Shown in pieces: positions 13,301 through 21,918 of a stretch of 30,234 nt of DNA (position 1 is its first letter; each line of letters begins with the position of its first letter). A program made the position numbers and the translations under genes. The DNA lies in IMG/VR virus record IMGVR_UViG_3300030098_004816, positions 1 through 30,234 of that record. One strand, 5' to 3'. The stretch comes from a virus. The notes below the pieces were generated by a model that did not search any database, was not told where the DNA came from, and saw only the letters and a list, made by a program, of their open reading frames with translations.

Positions 13301-16300
13301 AGAAAATATGATCCGCTTTGCCAAGGGAATGGACCCTGACCAACCATATCCTGATTTACTATAGAATTTAATGTTTCTGGATTTCTGTTTGCTGCTCGCA
13401 TAATAGGATCGCTTTCACGATCCTTGAAGTCTTCTGCAATTTGATCGGCTTCTTTTCTTCTAGCAGATATTATTTCTTGATCTGCCCTTGAGAGCCTCGA
13501 CTCCCTTGTATCTTCCTGTACTTCTCTATCAATTGCTTCATCGCTGCGTCCCCTGCTTGCATCGCGGCCAACTCCATCCCTTGAGATGTACCTGTCAGTG
13601 ATTTCAGAGATTGTTTCATTGGTTGATGCCCCTTTATAACCAGATTTCTTGGCAGCGTTTATCATATAGAACCAACGCATTGCCTGCAAAGCTGCAGGGT
13701 CTGCATCCATTTCATATTTTTTATCGAATTCTTTTTTGAATCGTCTGGAAAAATCTTGGAATAAAGCATCCTCATCTACCGTAACAGGCAGCCCAGTGTT
13801 CTTTTTGAATTGATCCTCGAAGTAACTCCTGATGAATCTAGACTCCCAGACATCTATTGTTGTGAATCTTGTATCGCCAGTGAGGTTTAGCGTGTAAGCG
13901 CCCACCTTTTTACCAAAGATAAACATCCTTGGGATAAGTTTGTCTTGGCCTGTAGCTTGGTTTACCAGTGATCTGATTGCGCCAATATCTGATACATTGC
14001 TTTTGTATCCCATCTTTCTATTGAACGCCTGCAGCTCCTTGACAGTCACCCCCTCAGAAAGAAAATCTACTGCTGACTTGACAGGCTCTGGCTCGTTACT
14101 GTTTAAATTTATAAGACGCTCAAATACTTTTAGTGCTCTGGCTTTGTTTGGACTGGATGCCCCAGATATTTTAAATGGCGATGACTTGATAACGACATTG
14201 CCGTTTTCGTTAACGCCCATCTTTATGTCATCTAAGTTGCCTTTGTCTTTGTACAACTCAAAAACATTTAGGGCATCTCCAACATTTGCTGGCAGAGATG
14301 TCTGGGCAGAGTTCAAGCCATTGAATACCTGATACAAACGTAACTCGTCATCTGTTATCTCTCCATACTTGGAGTCCAGCGCCTGACGAACACCCTGCAT
14401 GTCTGCTTCGTAATAGTCTTTATACTTGGGATTGTCTGCTATGAAATCAGAAACATCGTTCAAAGCTCTCTTTGCGGCAGTGCCTATCTTATCTGTGGAC
14501 ACGGTTCCTTTGATTTCAGCAAGCATGGAGGGCCAAAACTTGCCAAAGAACTCTTCTTCTACTGCAGTGTTGTAGTCATTGTATTTGGTAGTGGCAAGCT
14601 TGATTGTGCTTTCTATTGGTGTTGTAGACTTTCTTCTTGCTTGAGCTGGCTGTTGGCCTGGGATAGTTTCCTCTAAAGATCTCTCGTCGCTTGGCATGCC
14701 GATACCCCTTTCTGGCACAGCGCCAACTAATCTTTCTGTCTGCTGGAGAGTTCTAATCTTTCCTCTCTCTCGCTTACCTATCTCACCAGACTCAAGTCTT
14801 TGTACAATGTCCTCGAAACTCTGGAACCCAGTGCCTCTGATCGCGCTAGATGCTCTGTCTATGAAATTATAGAATCTGTTTATAAGAGACTTTGGCTTTC
14901 CTGATATAAACTTGTTATCTTTTCTTGCGTCCTTGATTAGCTCTGCGACAGCCTCTTCCATTTGAGATACGGGACTCATCGGCCTCCCTCTCCCATCTGT
15001 CTTATATCGCTCCTTAGCTTCTATAAAATAACTTTTGTTAGGATCATCTTTACGCATTTTTTTCTTTGCTGCGTTCTCCAGCAAAGACCACTCGCTTTCC
15101 TCCCACAAATCAAGATCTCTTACAGCATGGACTGTCTCGTGATTTAAGATCTGATCAAGAGCCGCCTTCTTAGACTCTGGGCTGGCATCTCTGGAAAGCT
15201 CGTTAGCAACATCCATTGCCAAGAATATTCTTCTGACTGAGGGCAAGTAGTAACCCAGAGGCACATCAGTTGTCTCTCTTGGATCTCCAGTAAGTATTAT
15301 CTCTCCCTCTCTGGTAACTGGGCCTAACCTCAAGGCATCCATAACCCTTACGCCGACATCGCCCAACCCGATAGCGTTCATCTCATCCTGTAGATTTTGC
15401 TCAAAGAGTTTTGCCTCTTGGGCAATTGGCATCTTTGTTACTGGATCAAATAAAAGCTCAGGCTCCTTGTAAGGTATGTCTGGTATGTCATCGAACTGAT
15501 CTTCTATTCTGGTCTGCCTTTCCCCTGACTCTATGGCTGGAAGATCAGGCTTAACATTGACCGTAAAATCTTTATTTACTAAACCGCTTGATATTAGATC
15601 TTTTGAAATCTCTTCTGATATTTCATATGTCGGAAAGGGTTCGTCTCTTATTTCATCTAATCTTCTTTTTATAAGAGGAAACAATCGATCACTATCTATT
15701 TCAGAAATAATGCTTTCAATGTTTGCTGGAGAGCCATCCTCCATCGCTATTACATGCTCTGTAACTATATCGTACAGGCGTTTCGTGTATCTCTTAGGGG
15801 TGAAGTTTGGTATCCGGGTTTTTTGCGGTAATCGCGGAAACTTTTTGATCTCTTCAACAAGATACATACGTTGAGAGGGAGACATATTATCCATGCCTTG
15901 CTCGCCAACGATACGCTGAGAGATGTATTTTACCTCTGGTGAATCAATGCCAGACACTATGTTTTTATCAACGAGGGCTTTTTCTAGCTCAGCTCTGCTG
16001 GATCTTTCGTCCTGATACTCTTGCCTGCTTTGAGCAACCTTCTTGCCCACCGTGCCAAAATCAGAGAGCACCTCTGCATCGTCTGGTTGCTTTATACCCA
16101 ACAGAACATCAAAGACGTTAGAGTATTTGTCACCCAGTATTTGTTTTGCTTCATCTAGAGTGAACTCATCTATCTCTGATAAACCTTTTTTCTTTCTCTC
16201 TAGGTTTACTTCTTGAGATGCAGTTAGATTAGAAAGAGGCTTGTATAGTTTTTCGCCTCGATCTGTAAAGGGAGGAACACCGTATTGCTCAACGTGCAAC

Positions 16301-17982
16301 TGGTCTATTGTTTTATCTTCTTGGAAGGGAGATGTGGCAGACGATACCGTGCCTGCAGCTTGGTTTAATACAGCACTGTTTATCTTGTATATGTTAGGTC
16401 TGTTAAGCTTTTGACCTATGATGTATATGTTTTCCGCTTGCTCTGGAGTGTAAAGCTCTGGGGACAAATCCATTGAGTCTAGAATGGCTCTGTTTATATT
16501 ACGATTTACAAGCTCCTTGTTTAGGCTAGACGTTAGATGAGCAGCAAACTCATAATCTCTGGATGGCTCTCCATAAACCTTTCCATCTTGGGTGCTATAT
16601 ACCTCAAACCTAGAACCCTCTGGGCCAAGCTTAATCTCTCTAAACGTGAATGCGCCACCATCTGGGAATACGTTATCTCTTCTCAGCGCATCCCTAGATA
16701 TCTGATTAGCATATTCAGCGGCCTGTTCTGCTAATGTAAGATTTTGCCTTGTCTTGGGCCTATAAGGTTGTTCTGGATTAAACGGCTCCTGCTCTACCTT
16801 TTGCGCTTCTTCTTGGAGTCTTGTTGCCTCATCAATAGCTGCAAGGCGATCTCTTTGCTCGAACTGAAGTTTGTATATCTCTGCGTCTTCTAGATATTCT
16901 GCCCTTCTCTTATCAAGCTCATTTCTAATTAATTGCTCTTTCTGCTCTTCAACATTTCTTATGGCCCTTCTTTTCTTATTGGTAAGACCAGTTGCAAATG
17001 CGTCCAATATTGCCCCTGCTGGAGCGCCAATAGTAAAGTCATCCCACATTGAGTCGCCAACCGCGACAGTCTCATCGTATAAGCCATACTGAATGCCGTC
17101 CTGTAACAGACCAGAAACAGCTTCTTGAATACCCTCCACCGAACCCTGCTGACCGGCACTCTTTAGCCGATCATATCTGCTCATAATCTGATTTAGTTTT
17201 CTCGCCTCTGTGAATAACTCGTTTCTTGCCCTAGCTATTGCTACTTCATCTCCTGCTTGAACTGCGTCATCCAGTTTTTTCTGCAAACCCTCTACGATCT
17301 TTTCGGGCTCTTTAATGCCTCTTATTTTTTTTAAGGCGCTAAGAGGTGTTATTGATTCGAGAGTTCCTACCGCGCCACCAAGGAATATGGATAGATCTTC
17401 CTTCCTGTCCGATATCTCTATGCCTCTCTCTCTGGCAGCTCTAATCCTTTCTGCCTGCTCGTCTGCTCCAGCGCCAACACCAGCGGAAACAGTGGCAGCC
17501 TTGCCTATCTTTGATGCAGTAGCGGCAGTTGCGCCAAGTCTTCCAGCGGCCCCTGCAGCACCCAACCCTGGAATAAAGAATGATCCAATAGACCCTAAGC
17601 CTTCACTCAATCCGACTAGGTAGCTGTCTTTGTAAGCGTCACCAACGCCCATGTACTCATCTAGCGCATCTTTGCCCTGATTAGCTGCGTTGATAAGCAT
17701 ATTCTCATCGCCGCTATCTATGAGACCCTCAAGACCAACAGCATCAGTGGCAACATCCGCAAGCTCTGCGAGTCCAGCGCCAGCCGATAAGAGACCTTTT
17801 CCAAAGCCGCGACCAAAACCCTTAATTATTTCACCGCCAGTGCCTATTACTGTTTGCTCTGGTTTGTTCATCTCCTCATATTGGAGTTCCGCAAACCTAA
17901 GAATATCTAGCTCTGAAGCGTCCTCTGGATGCTCAACATTTAAAGTTGATCCGTCAGGCGTATTAACAGCGGTGATAGGCAC
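10381..17982 (-). CDS. Giant virion protein with putative metallopeptidase motif (2533 aa)
   Basis: Probably an internal or DNA-ejection protein packed in the virion and released into the cell. The N-terminus has a short acidic alpha/beta segment (HPEDASELDILRFAELQYEE) seen in other phage ejection proteins. Gly/Ala-rich hydrophobic stretches follow (about residues 45-180), possibly membrane-inserting. At 948-952 lies HETVH, an HExxH zinc-peptidase motif, with candidate third ligand Glu1009/Glu1010 in MEEAVAELI. The C-terminal half (about 1560-2300) resembles large polyvalent-protein-associated regions of phages (PEFVIGNFSRDVQTAINN; LPYGYNVFHVLGQ). It is the last gene of the late operon. Whether the peptidase is active is unknown. 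Confidence 0.85.
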   Translation of the reverse strand: MPITAVNTPDGSTLNVEHPEDASELDILRFAELQYEEMNKPEQTVIGTGGEIIKGFGRGFGKGLLSAGAGLAELADVATDAVGLEGLIDSGDENMLINAANQGKDALDEYMGVGDAYKDSYLVGLSEGLGSIGSFFIPGLGAAGAAGRLGATAATASKIGKAATVSAGVGAGADEQAERIRAARERGIEISDRKEDLSIFLGGAVGTLESITPLSALKKIRGIKEPEKIVEGLQKKLDDAVQAGDEVAIARARNELFTEARKLNQIMSRYDRLKSAGQQGSVEGIQEAVSGLLQDGIQYGLYDETVAVGDSMWDDFTIGAPAGAILDAFATGLTNKKRRAIRNVEEQKEQLIRNELDKRRAEYLEDAEIYKLQFEQRDRLAAIDEATRLQEEAQKVEQEPFNPEQPYRPKTRQNLTLAEQAAEYANQISRDALRRDNVFPDGGAFTFREIKLGPEGSRFEVYSTQDGKVYGEPSRDYEFAAHLTSSLNKELVNRNINRAILDSMDLSPELYTPEQAENIYIIGQKLNRPNIYKINSAVLNQAAGTVSSATSPFQEDKTIDQLHVEQYGVPPFTDRGEKLYKPLSNLTASQEVNLERKKKGLSEIDEFTLDEAKQILGDKYSNVFDVLLGIKQPDDAEVLSDFGTVGKKVAQSRQEYQDERSSRAELEKALVDKNIVSGIDSPEVKYISQRIVGEQGMDNMSPSQRMYLVEEIKKFPRLPQKTRIPNFTPKRYTKRLYDIVTEHVIAMEDGSPANIESIISEIDSDRLFPLIKRRLDEIRDEPFPTYEISEEISKDLISSGLVNKDFTVNVKPDLPAIESGERQTRIEDQFDDIPDIPYKEPELLFDPVTKMPIAQEAKLFEQNLQDEMNAIGLGDVGVRVMDALRLGPVTREGEIILTGDPRETTDVPLGYYLPSVRRIFLAMDVANELSRDASPESKKAALDQILNHETVHAVRDLDLWEESEWSLLENAAKKKMRKDDPNKSYFIEAKERYKTDGRGRPMSPVSQMEEAVAELIKDARKDNKFISGKPKSLINRFYNFIDRASSAIRGTGFQSFEDIVQRLESGEIGKRERGKIRTLQQTERLVGAVPERGIGMPSDERSLEETIPGQQPAQARRKSTTPIESTIKLATTKYNDYNTAVEEEFFGKFWPSMLAEIKGTVSTDKIGTAAKRALNDVSDFIADNPKYKDYYEADMQGVRQALDSKYGEITDDELRLYQVFNGLNSAQTSLPANVGDALNVFELYKDKGNLDDIKMGVNENGNVVIKSSPFKISGASSPNKARALKVFERLINLNSNEPEPVKSAVDFLSEGVTVKELQAFNRKMGYKSNVSDIGAIRSLVNQATGQDKLIPRMFIFGKKVGAYTLNLTGDTRFTTIDVWESRFIRSYFEDQFKKNTGLPVTVDEDALFQDFSRRFKKEFDKKYEMDADPAALQAMRWFYMINAAKKSGYKGASTNETISEITDRYISRDGVGRDASRGRSDEAIDREVQEDTRESRLSRADQEIISARRKEADQIAEDFKDRESDPIMRAANRNPETLNSIVNQDMVGQGPFPWQSGSYFLRGADYTKGDKFIYQVQDKFIGLKNLIDGLNRARVEKGLPEVRDQDNPYVGEETVAGKIGALAKDFDLNKKRPLAQKIAESEIPLEEVDEFLVLRHAIERNNMLKLRDRRLDVEESPGAGSLKTGERLSNSFVKGRMADKYGLLWNDASETWTGGNARAEKLLSIAKDLDQINKETMDRNVEYGLIDRESADSIMDMFKYYTPLRGKDMEDDVAQDIVIGSSYSTKGPETMAAMGRESAAESSLGHTLLNAERSISRGIKNQNVGQRLIKLIKDNPNPDFWSVIAPGDSEVTSQLERKYTYVGKDPDLQGTQVTKIPAGANRKDYIKQVVDRVNNLAGALDPNTVGAKIDGEQYYVKLSDKRLEKALLSMNASDAQQLIQKFGVVNRWLSMVNTSLNPEFVIGNFSRDVQTAINNLLGEQNMSKGKAKDQKLISTVLKDVIPSMGAFYKGLRRYDIKTGTFRDLVETDAMKAAGEFFTRISPKDMEDFKEFIGSGAKADWFHTRPPEDQFKTIQSMVDMANGTFTGNFKKRRDAIFNFVEDSNSAVENAVRFATFKASRDQLLEAGIPRDVAVARAASLAKNLTINFNRKGMSGDLINSLYLFFNASVQGTANFARGLFGPKGNPFSKEASRVKQGAVTGLIALGAINAMRAEEESEEDPISGRSYYSDIEDFVKERNIIIMKDNGREYYSIPLPYGYNVFHVLGQNLYEMSQGLISAEKATSNFLAAFTSSFSPVGASAVSVAPTVAQPFIELGLNRNFWGGPIYRESFPGEPEYPDSALARASTGAIFKQTASFLNELTRGNSNESGFIDVSPETLQHLTQFIVGGAGTFGLRNFNALEKWANSEDLELREIPFVRRIMGEPSQMAAMEDFYERRTKITQKNRQYNSLRGKERIDYNKQNKNYLDFKYILDDTEREIKRIRAEIRSLREEASDSPLNAREFALKEEAAYDKINEEYAKFNKRYDKKIGRTN

Positions 17983-17987
17983 AATAT

Positions 17988-19850
17988 CTAAGTTCCTAAA
18001 CTGTCTTTATTAGTAATCGAAAAGCCTCGTTTTCTAAGCTCCTCTGCTTCTGATCTGATTTCATCGGTTACCTCTAGGTTAGGATCTCCTCCTGTGCCAG
18101 CCTCAAAGTTAAAATCAGATAAATCAGATGGCCTTATGTCGACGGGCAAAATCGTCATTAGATTATTTAGAGTATCTTGAGCGTGTTTCGCCCACTCTGC
18201 TGCGCCAGCTTCTCTGTTCTTCTCTCTCCAGTCTTTCATTTCATTGGCAAATGGAGTGCGGATAATATCCAAAGCCTTTCTTAATTCCTCCGATCCTCTA
18301 TCATCTTGCAGATCACGATATCTAAGTAAGGTTCCCTGCTTAACAAAAGAGTCTATTGCGTTCTCGTAGTTTTGAACATCTGCTGCATTTATAGCTTGTG
18401 CCGCTGCAATCTCTAATGTGAGTTGATCTTTTAGTTGTTGCCCTTCTATCTGAGCAGCTTGCAACTCTCTTGCTCTATCGTCAGCATATTGCTTAACTTT
18501 TAGATCTGCAGTTCTTTGAAGCTTATCTATTGTTGCTTTCTCGCCTAAAATTCCCAACTCAGTTGCTGCGCTTTCAGCGGCTATCTTCATGTCCATTCTT
18601 AGTTTATCGGACGCTGAGATGTCTTTCCTAGCCTGACGCATAATATCGGCAGCGGTTGACCCTGCAGCCCTAAGACCGGCTGCTGTTTCGCCTTCCATAA
18701 TTCCAGCGCCTAGCTGTATTAGCGCCTGAGCGCCCGATTCCTTCTTGGCATCATCTCTTATTTTTTGAGCGACACGCTCTTGCTCTAATATTAAGTCCTC
18801 ATAGTCTGGCTTAAACTTACTAAAATCAGGAGTGTAGTTTACGTCGAACTGAGAGTAATCAGATGGCTTGTCTTTCAACCTGTCAGTTAGTGCTTGGTAG
18901 TCTGTTTTTGATTGTGTTAATAATTCATTTAACGATGTTTCCAAAGCTGAAGAATCGACCGGCTTTACTGCAGCCAAATCTCTTGCCAAAGATTCCATAG
19001 TTATTTCTTCCGTAGAGGCAGGCTGTTTCTTAGCGATAGCCAAATATTCTTCTGCTAAATTTCTATCAGCTGCTTCGTCAGTGCTGATTTCTGGGCCTCC
19101 TCGACCTTCTCTATTTTTTGCGTTTTCCGAGTCTCTGTATTTCATGGCAGGATCTTCACCCGCTCGCTCAAGCACCTCGAAAGCCTCTACGTTTTGGTCT
19201 GACGCTGGTAAATAAGACTGCAACGCTTCCGCGCCACGCCCAGTCGCAAAATTCATAAATCTTTCTCTTCTGGTTTCTTCTGTTGCAGGCAGTCTTAACA
19301 ATGTACCGGCATACTCATCGCCAAGTAATCTTGCCGCTAGTTCATCCCTAGACTCTCCATACTCAACAAGCCTTCCTGGAGACCCTTCTAGCTTGTCTAG
19401 TGCGCTCGGCATATTCCTTGTTGGTCTTTGATAGTCATAAATACTCCTAGCCAGCTCTTCTATGGTAGATCCAACTGGAGTGAAAGGAACCTGTCTACCT
19501 TGCTCCATACGAACAGGAGTAGGTGTCGGCATACGCATAGGCGCGGCGGGTTGCGGCATAGCCTGTTGCGGAGCCATAGGCTGCATTGGGGAAGGAGGAG
19601 AAGAAGTCATCCCCCCAATAGATGGCTGTCGCGGGGCCATAGCCGCAATCCCACCGCTAACTATTTGATCTTTAACTGTTGTACTTGGCGTTGTTTGTTG
19701 AGCAGCAAAACGCTTTCTCATGTCTGCTCTTCTTTGTATTTCTGATACAACCAAGTACTGCGGCACACTACCAGATGGGCGCTGCACCTCTTGCATTAGC
19801 CTTTGATCAGGCATTCCTTTTACGACATCTTCTTGCTCAAATATATTCAT
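17988..19850 (-). CDS. Large virion-associated protein, internal or tail (620 aa)
   Basis: It lies between the giant protein and a Gln-rich protein in the late operon, so a structural or ejection role is likely. Residues 5-45 contain QEDVVKGMPDQRLMQEVQRP and a helical stretch with QYLVVSEIQRR. Residues 70-130 are rich in Pro, Met and Gln. The rest is largely charged helix, probably coiled coil (residues 340-520). The ATG is separated from the neighbouring stop by a single base or less (stop at 19850). No enzymatic motif is seen; annotation is by context and style. Confidence 0.78.
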   Translation of the reverse strand: MNIFEQEDVVKGMPDQRLMQEVQRPSGSVPQYLVVSEIQRRADMRKRFAAQQTTPSTTVKDQIVSGGIAAMAPRQPSIGGMTSSPPSPMQPMAPQQAMPQPAAPMRMPTPTPVRMEQGRQVPFTPVGSTIEELARSIYDYQRPTRNMPSALDKLEGSPGRLVEYGESRDELAARLLGDEYAGTLLRLPATEETRRERFMNFATGRGAEALQSYLPASDQNVEAFEVLERAGEDPAMKYRDSENAKNREGRGGPEISTDEAADRNLAEEYLAIAKKQPASTEEITMESLARDLAAVKPVDSSALETSLNELLTQSKTDYQALTDRLKDKPSDYSQFDVNYTPDFSKFKPDYEDLILEQERVAQKIRDDAKKESGAQALIQLGAGIMEGETAAGLRAAGSTAADIMRQARKDISASDKLRMDMKIAAESAATELGILGEKATIDKLQRTADLKVKQYADDRARELQAAQIEGQQLKDQLTLEIAAAQAINAADVQNYENAIDSFVKQGTLLRYRDLQDDRGSEELRKALDIIRTPFANEMKDWREKNREAGAAEWAKHAQDTLNNLMTILPVDIRPSDLSDFNFEAGTGGDPNLEVTDEIRSEAEELRKRGFSITNKDSLGT

Positions 19851-21406
19851 TAAATACCACCAGCTAAGGCTTTATAGAGACCAACACCGCCGATACCAGC
19901 TCCAAGCGCCTGCTGATAAGCACTAGGCTCAGCTCCATACACCGCTTGTGTTTGCCCAGGAGCTATGGGCAGTCCTCTTAATAGATTACTAAAAAATGAT
20001 AACTGTTCTCTTGGGAAAGCCTGCTGCCTCAAGAAGTCTCCGTACCCAATGTCCAAACCTCTTTGCGTAAGCTCTCGCTGTATTTGTCCTGCGGCCTGTA
20101 GATTCTGTAAACGCTCCAACGCCAGTGCTTGCTCTTGACCACCCAGAGTACCCAATACTCTTGCCGCCTCAAGCTGTTGACTTCTCGTTGCCTGATCTGC
20201 ACCTAATCCAGCCAAACCTAATCGAGCTGCAGTCTCCTGTGCTTGTATATTAAACTTCTGAGTATCCAGCCTAGCTTGATTTTCTGCTTGTAGAGCCCGA
20301 TCTTCTATCTCCTGCGCTGACAGACCCAGTCTTGCAGCCTCTTGTCTTGCTGCCTCTCCAGCTTGGAATGCAGCTCTATCCTCCTGCTGCTGCGCTAACC
20401 TAAGCTGCTCGTTTTGCTGGAACTGCTGCTGTGCAAAGTCTTCTTGCGCTCGTTGCGCTGCATCTTCTTGCTGTTGTGCAGTAAGGCCCAGTTGAGCTGC
20501 TTGTTGTTTTGCGCTTTCTCCAACTTGGAAAGCTGATTGTCTGAACTGCTCTGCTTGCTGCAATGCTTTTTGTTGCTCAGTGCCGACTTGTAATCCAAGC
20601 TGAGCCTCTTGCAACCTAGCGGCTCTATCTGCTTCAAACGCCTTTTGTGCCTGATCAAATGCAGCTTGTCCGCCTCTAGCTTGTATATCTCCTAGCTGTT
20701 GAGCCAGATTCCTTTCTCTTTCTGATTGCAGTATAGCCTCTCGATAACCGCCCAGACCTCCAGCTAATGCGGCCTGCTGGCCTATCTCTGCTTCTTGTAT
20801 GTCAGATGCTCTTTGCGCCTCTCTTTTTTCTATATCCGTTACTAGCTGTTGGTACGGATTCATATAAGATTCTAGTGTAGCTGGATCTGCAATTGTTCCA
20901 GCTTGAAAACCCGGCCCCGCATCCAGTTGACCAGTGTATTGGGTCTGAATATCTCCTGCCGTATAACCAGGATCAAACTGACCAGCTTGATAGCCTACCC
21001 CTCTGCGACCAGCTTGGAAACCTTGACCTAAGTCACCGGCAGCATAATTAGGATCTATGGCTCCCGCTTGATATTGGGACTGCAATTGTTGAGGTTGAAA
21101 CTGTCCTGCTATATCTAATCCCGTGCCAACTGGTTGAAATCCTACCTGACTGGCAATCTCTGATGCCGCCATGTTTTGCAATGGTGTACCGGCAGCCGCA
21201 AGATCCAACATGCCCTGCTGACCCAACTGTTCAAACTCTGTGAAGTCGGCAAGCCTTTGACCTGGAAATAGCTCGTATGGTCTAGTTGTCTCTGCAACTG
21301 TACGGCCAAGCATCTCCTCAAAATATGGTCTCGCATACTCTGGTAGGTTGCTGGTTGTTTGTACAACCTCTTGAGGCCCACTAGGCGCTTTGCTTCCCTT
21401 GCCCAT
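19850..21406 (-). CDS. Gln/Ala-rich repeat protein of the virion (518 aa)
   Basis: Residues 98-172 hold a degenerate short repeat (YQAGxxDPxYxAGD) about five times. Residues 200-400 form a long Gln/Ala/Glu coiled coil with a 54-residue repeat: FQVGESAKQQAAQLGLTAQQ (293-312) returns as FQAGEAARQEAARLGLSAQE (347-366). The C-terminus (470-518) is hydrophobic and Gly-rich. The composition suggests a rod-like structural protein, perhaps an ejection or tail component. Stop and start codons overlap with both neighbours. No enzyme motif is seen. Confidence 0.78.
   Translation of the reverse strand: MGKGSKAPSGPQEVVQTTSNLPEYARPYFEEMLGRTVAETTRPYELFPGQRLADFTEFEQLGQQGMLDLAAAGTPLQNMAASEIASQVGFQPVGTGLDIAGQFQPQQLQSQYQAGAIDPNYAAGDLGQGFQAGRRGVGYQAGQFDPGYTAGDIQTQYTGQLDAGPGFQAGTIADPATLESYMNPYQQLVTDIEKREAQRASDIQEAEIGQQAALAGGLGGYREAILQSERERNLAQQLGDIQARGGQAAFDQAQKAFEADRAARLQEAQLGLQVGTEQQKALQQAEQFRQSAFQVGESAKQQAAQLGLTAQQQEDAAQRAQEDFAQQQFQQNEQLRLAQQQEDRAAFQAGEAARQEAARLGLSAQEIEDRALQAENQARLDTQKFNIQAQETAARLGLAGLGADQATRSQQLEAARVLGTLGGQEQALALERLQNLQAAGQIQRELTQRGLDIGYGDFLRQQAFPREQLSFFSNLLRGLPIAPGQTQAVYGAEPSAYQQALGAGIGGVGLYKALAGGI
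20267..20530 (-). repeat. Coding 162-bp repeat in the Gln-rich virion protein
   Basis: Two units of roughly 32-34 residues begin 54 residues (162 bp) apart and share FQxGExAxQxAAxLGLxAQ. At DNA level they are diverged, so this is an old internal duplication rather than a recent one. Confidence 0.55.
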
Positions 21407-21918
21407 TAGTCAATCCTCTTTTCGTAAACTACATATGATTTCTCGTAACCATCTTGCTTCAACCACTTCCAGAACCCTTCCCTAGCAGTGGCCTCTATGC
21501 CGGAACACTGATTGTCTATAGCCCAGTCGTTATACTTATCGACCATATCCCAGACCCAGTCATTAAAATTTTTGCCGCCAAGAAACTGTATGCACAGCAT
21601 TCTTTTGTGTGGGTAATTGACCAGCTCGGTTGTGCCAACCCCATCTATTTCTTTGTCAGTATTAAAGGCAACCCATAAATGCTGATGCCCTGTCACTATA
21701 GACTGATATAAAGTCTCCATGCTCCAGCGACCTTTGGATCTTGCAACAGCTTTACGAAGTTGGAACTCTACGTCCTTCCAAAGGATTGGAACATAATCTG
21801 CTGGAACCAAAGCTATCGTATGCGTCTTCTCTCCCCGATCAGATCGCTTTCTAACTTTAGGCTCTCTAGAAATATCTCTAAGGGGTTTAACCTCTAAAAG
21901 TTTTGCAGATTGTTTCAT
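21406..21918 (-). CDS. GNAT-like internal virion protein (T7 gp13-like, 170 aa)
   Basis: In T7-like phages, gp13 is a small protein with a GNAT-like fold needed for virion assembly or ejection. This protein has the same design: ALVPADYVPILWKDVEFQLR (residues 36-55), then GRWSMETLYQSIV (63-75), LWVAFNTDKEIDGVGTTEL (strands), MLCIQFLGGKN, and a C-terminal WAIDNQCSGIEATAREGFWK resembling the conserved Cys/Glu/Arg/Gly stretch before the last GNAT strand. The acetyl-CoA P-loop (Q/RxxGxG/A) is not obvious, so enzyme activity is doubtful. Overlaps both neighbours; role inferred from family and from the adjacent ejection proteins. Confidence 0.62.
   Translation of the reverse strand: MKQSAKLLEVKPLRDISREPKVRKRSDRGEKTHTIALVPADYVPILWKDVEFQLRKAVARSKGRWSMETLYQSIVTGHQHLWVAFNTDKEIDGVGTTELVNYPHKRMLCIQFLGGKNFNDWVWDMVDKYNDWAIDNQCSGIEATAREGFWKWLKQDGYEKSYVVYEKRID

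Noticed and set aside
13940-14332. 130-codon plus-strand frame inside the giant gene
   Set aside because: Antisense of conserved-looking coding sequence, no ribosome site and no neighbours on that strand.
20395-20658. 87-codon minus-strand frame inside the Gln-rich protein gene
   Set aside because: Lys/Ser/Asn-rich low-complexity sequence produced by frame-shifted Gln/Ala codon repeats; no ribosome site of note.
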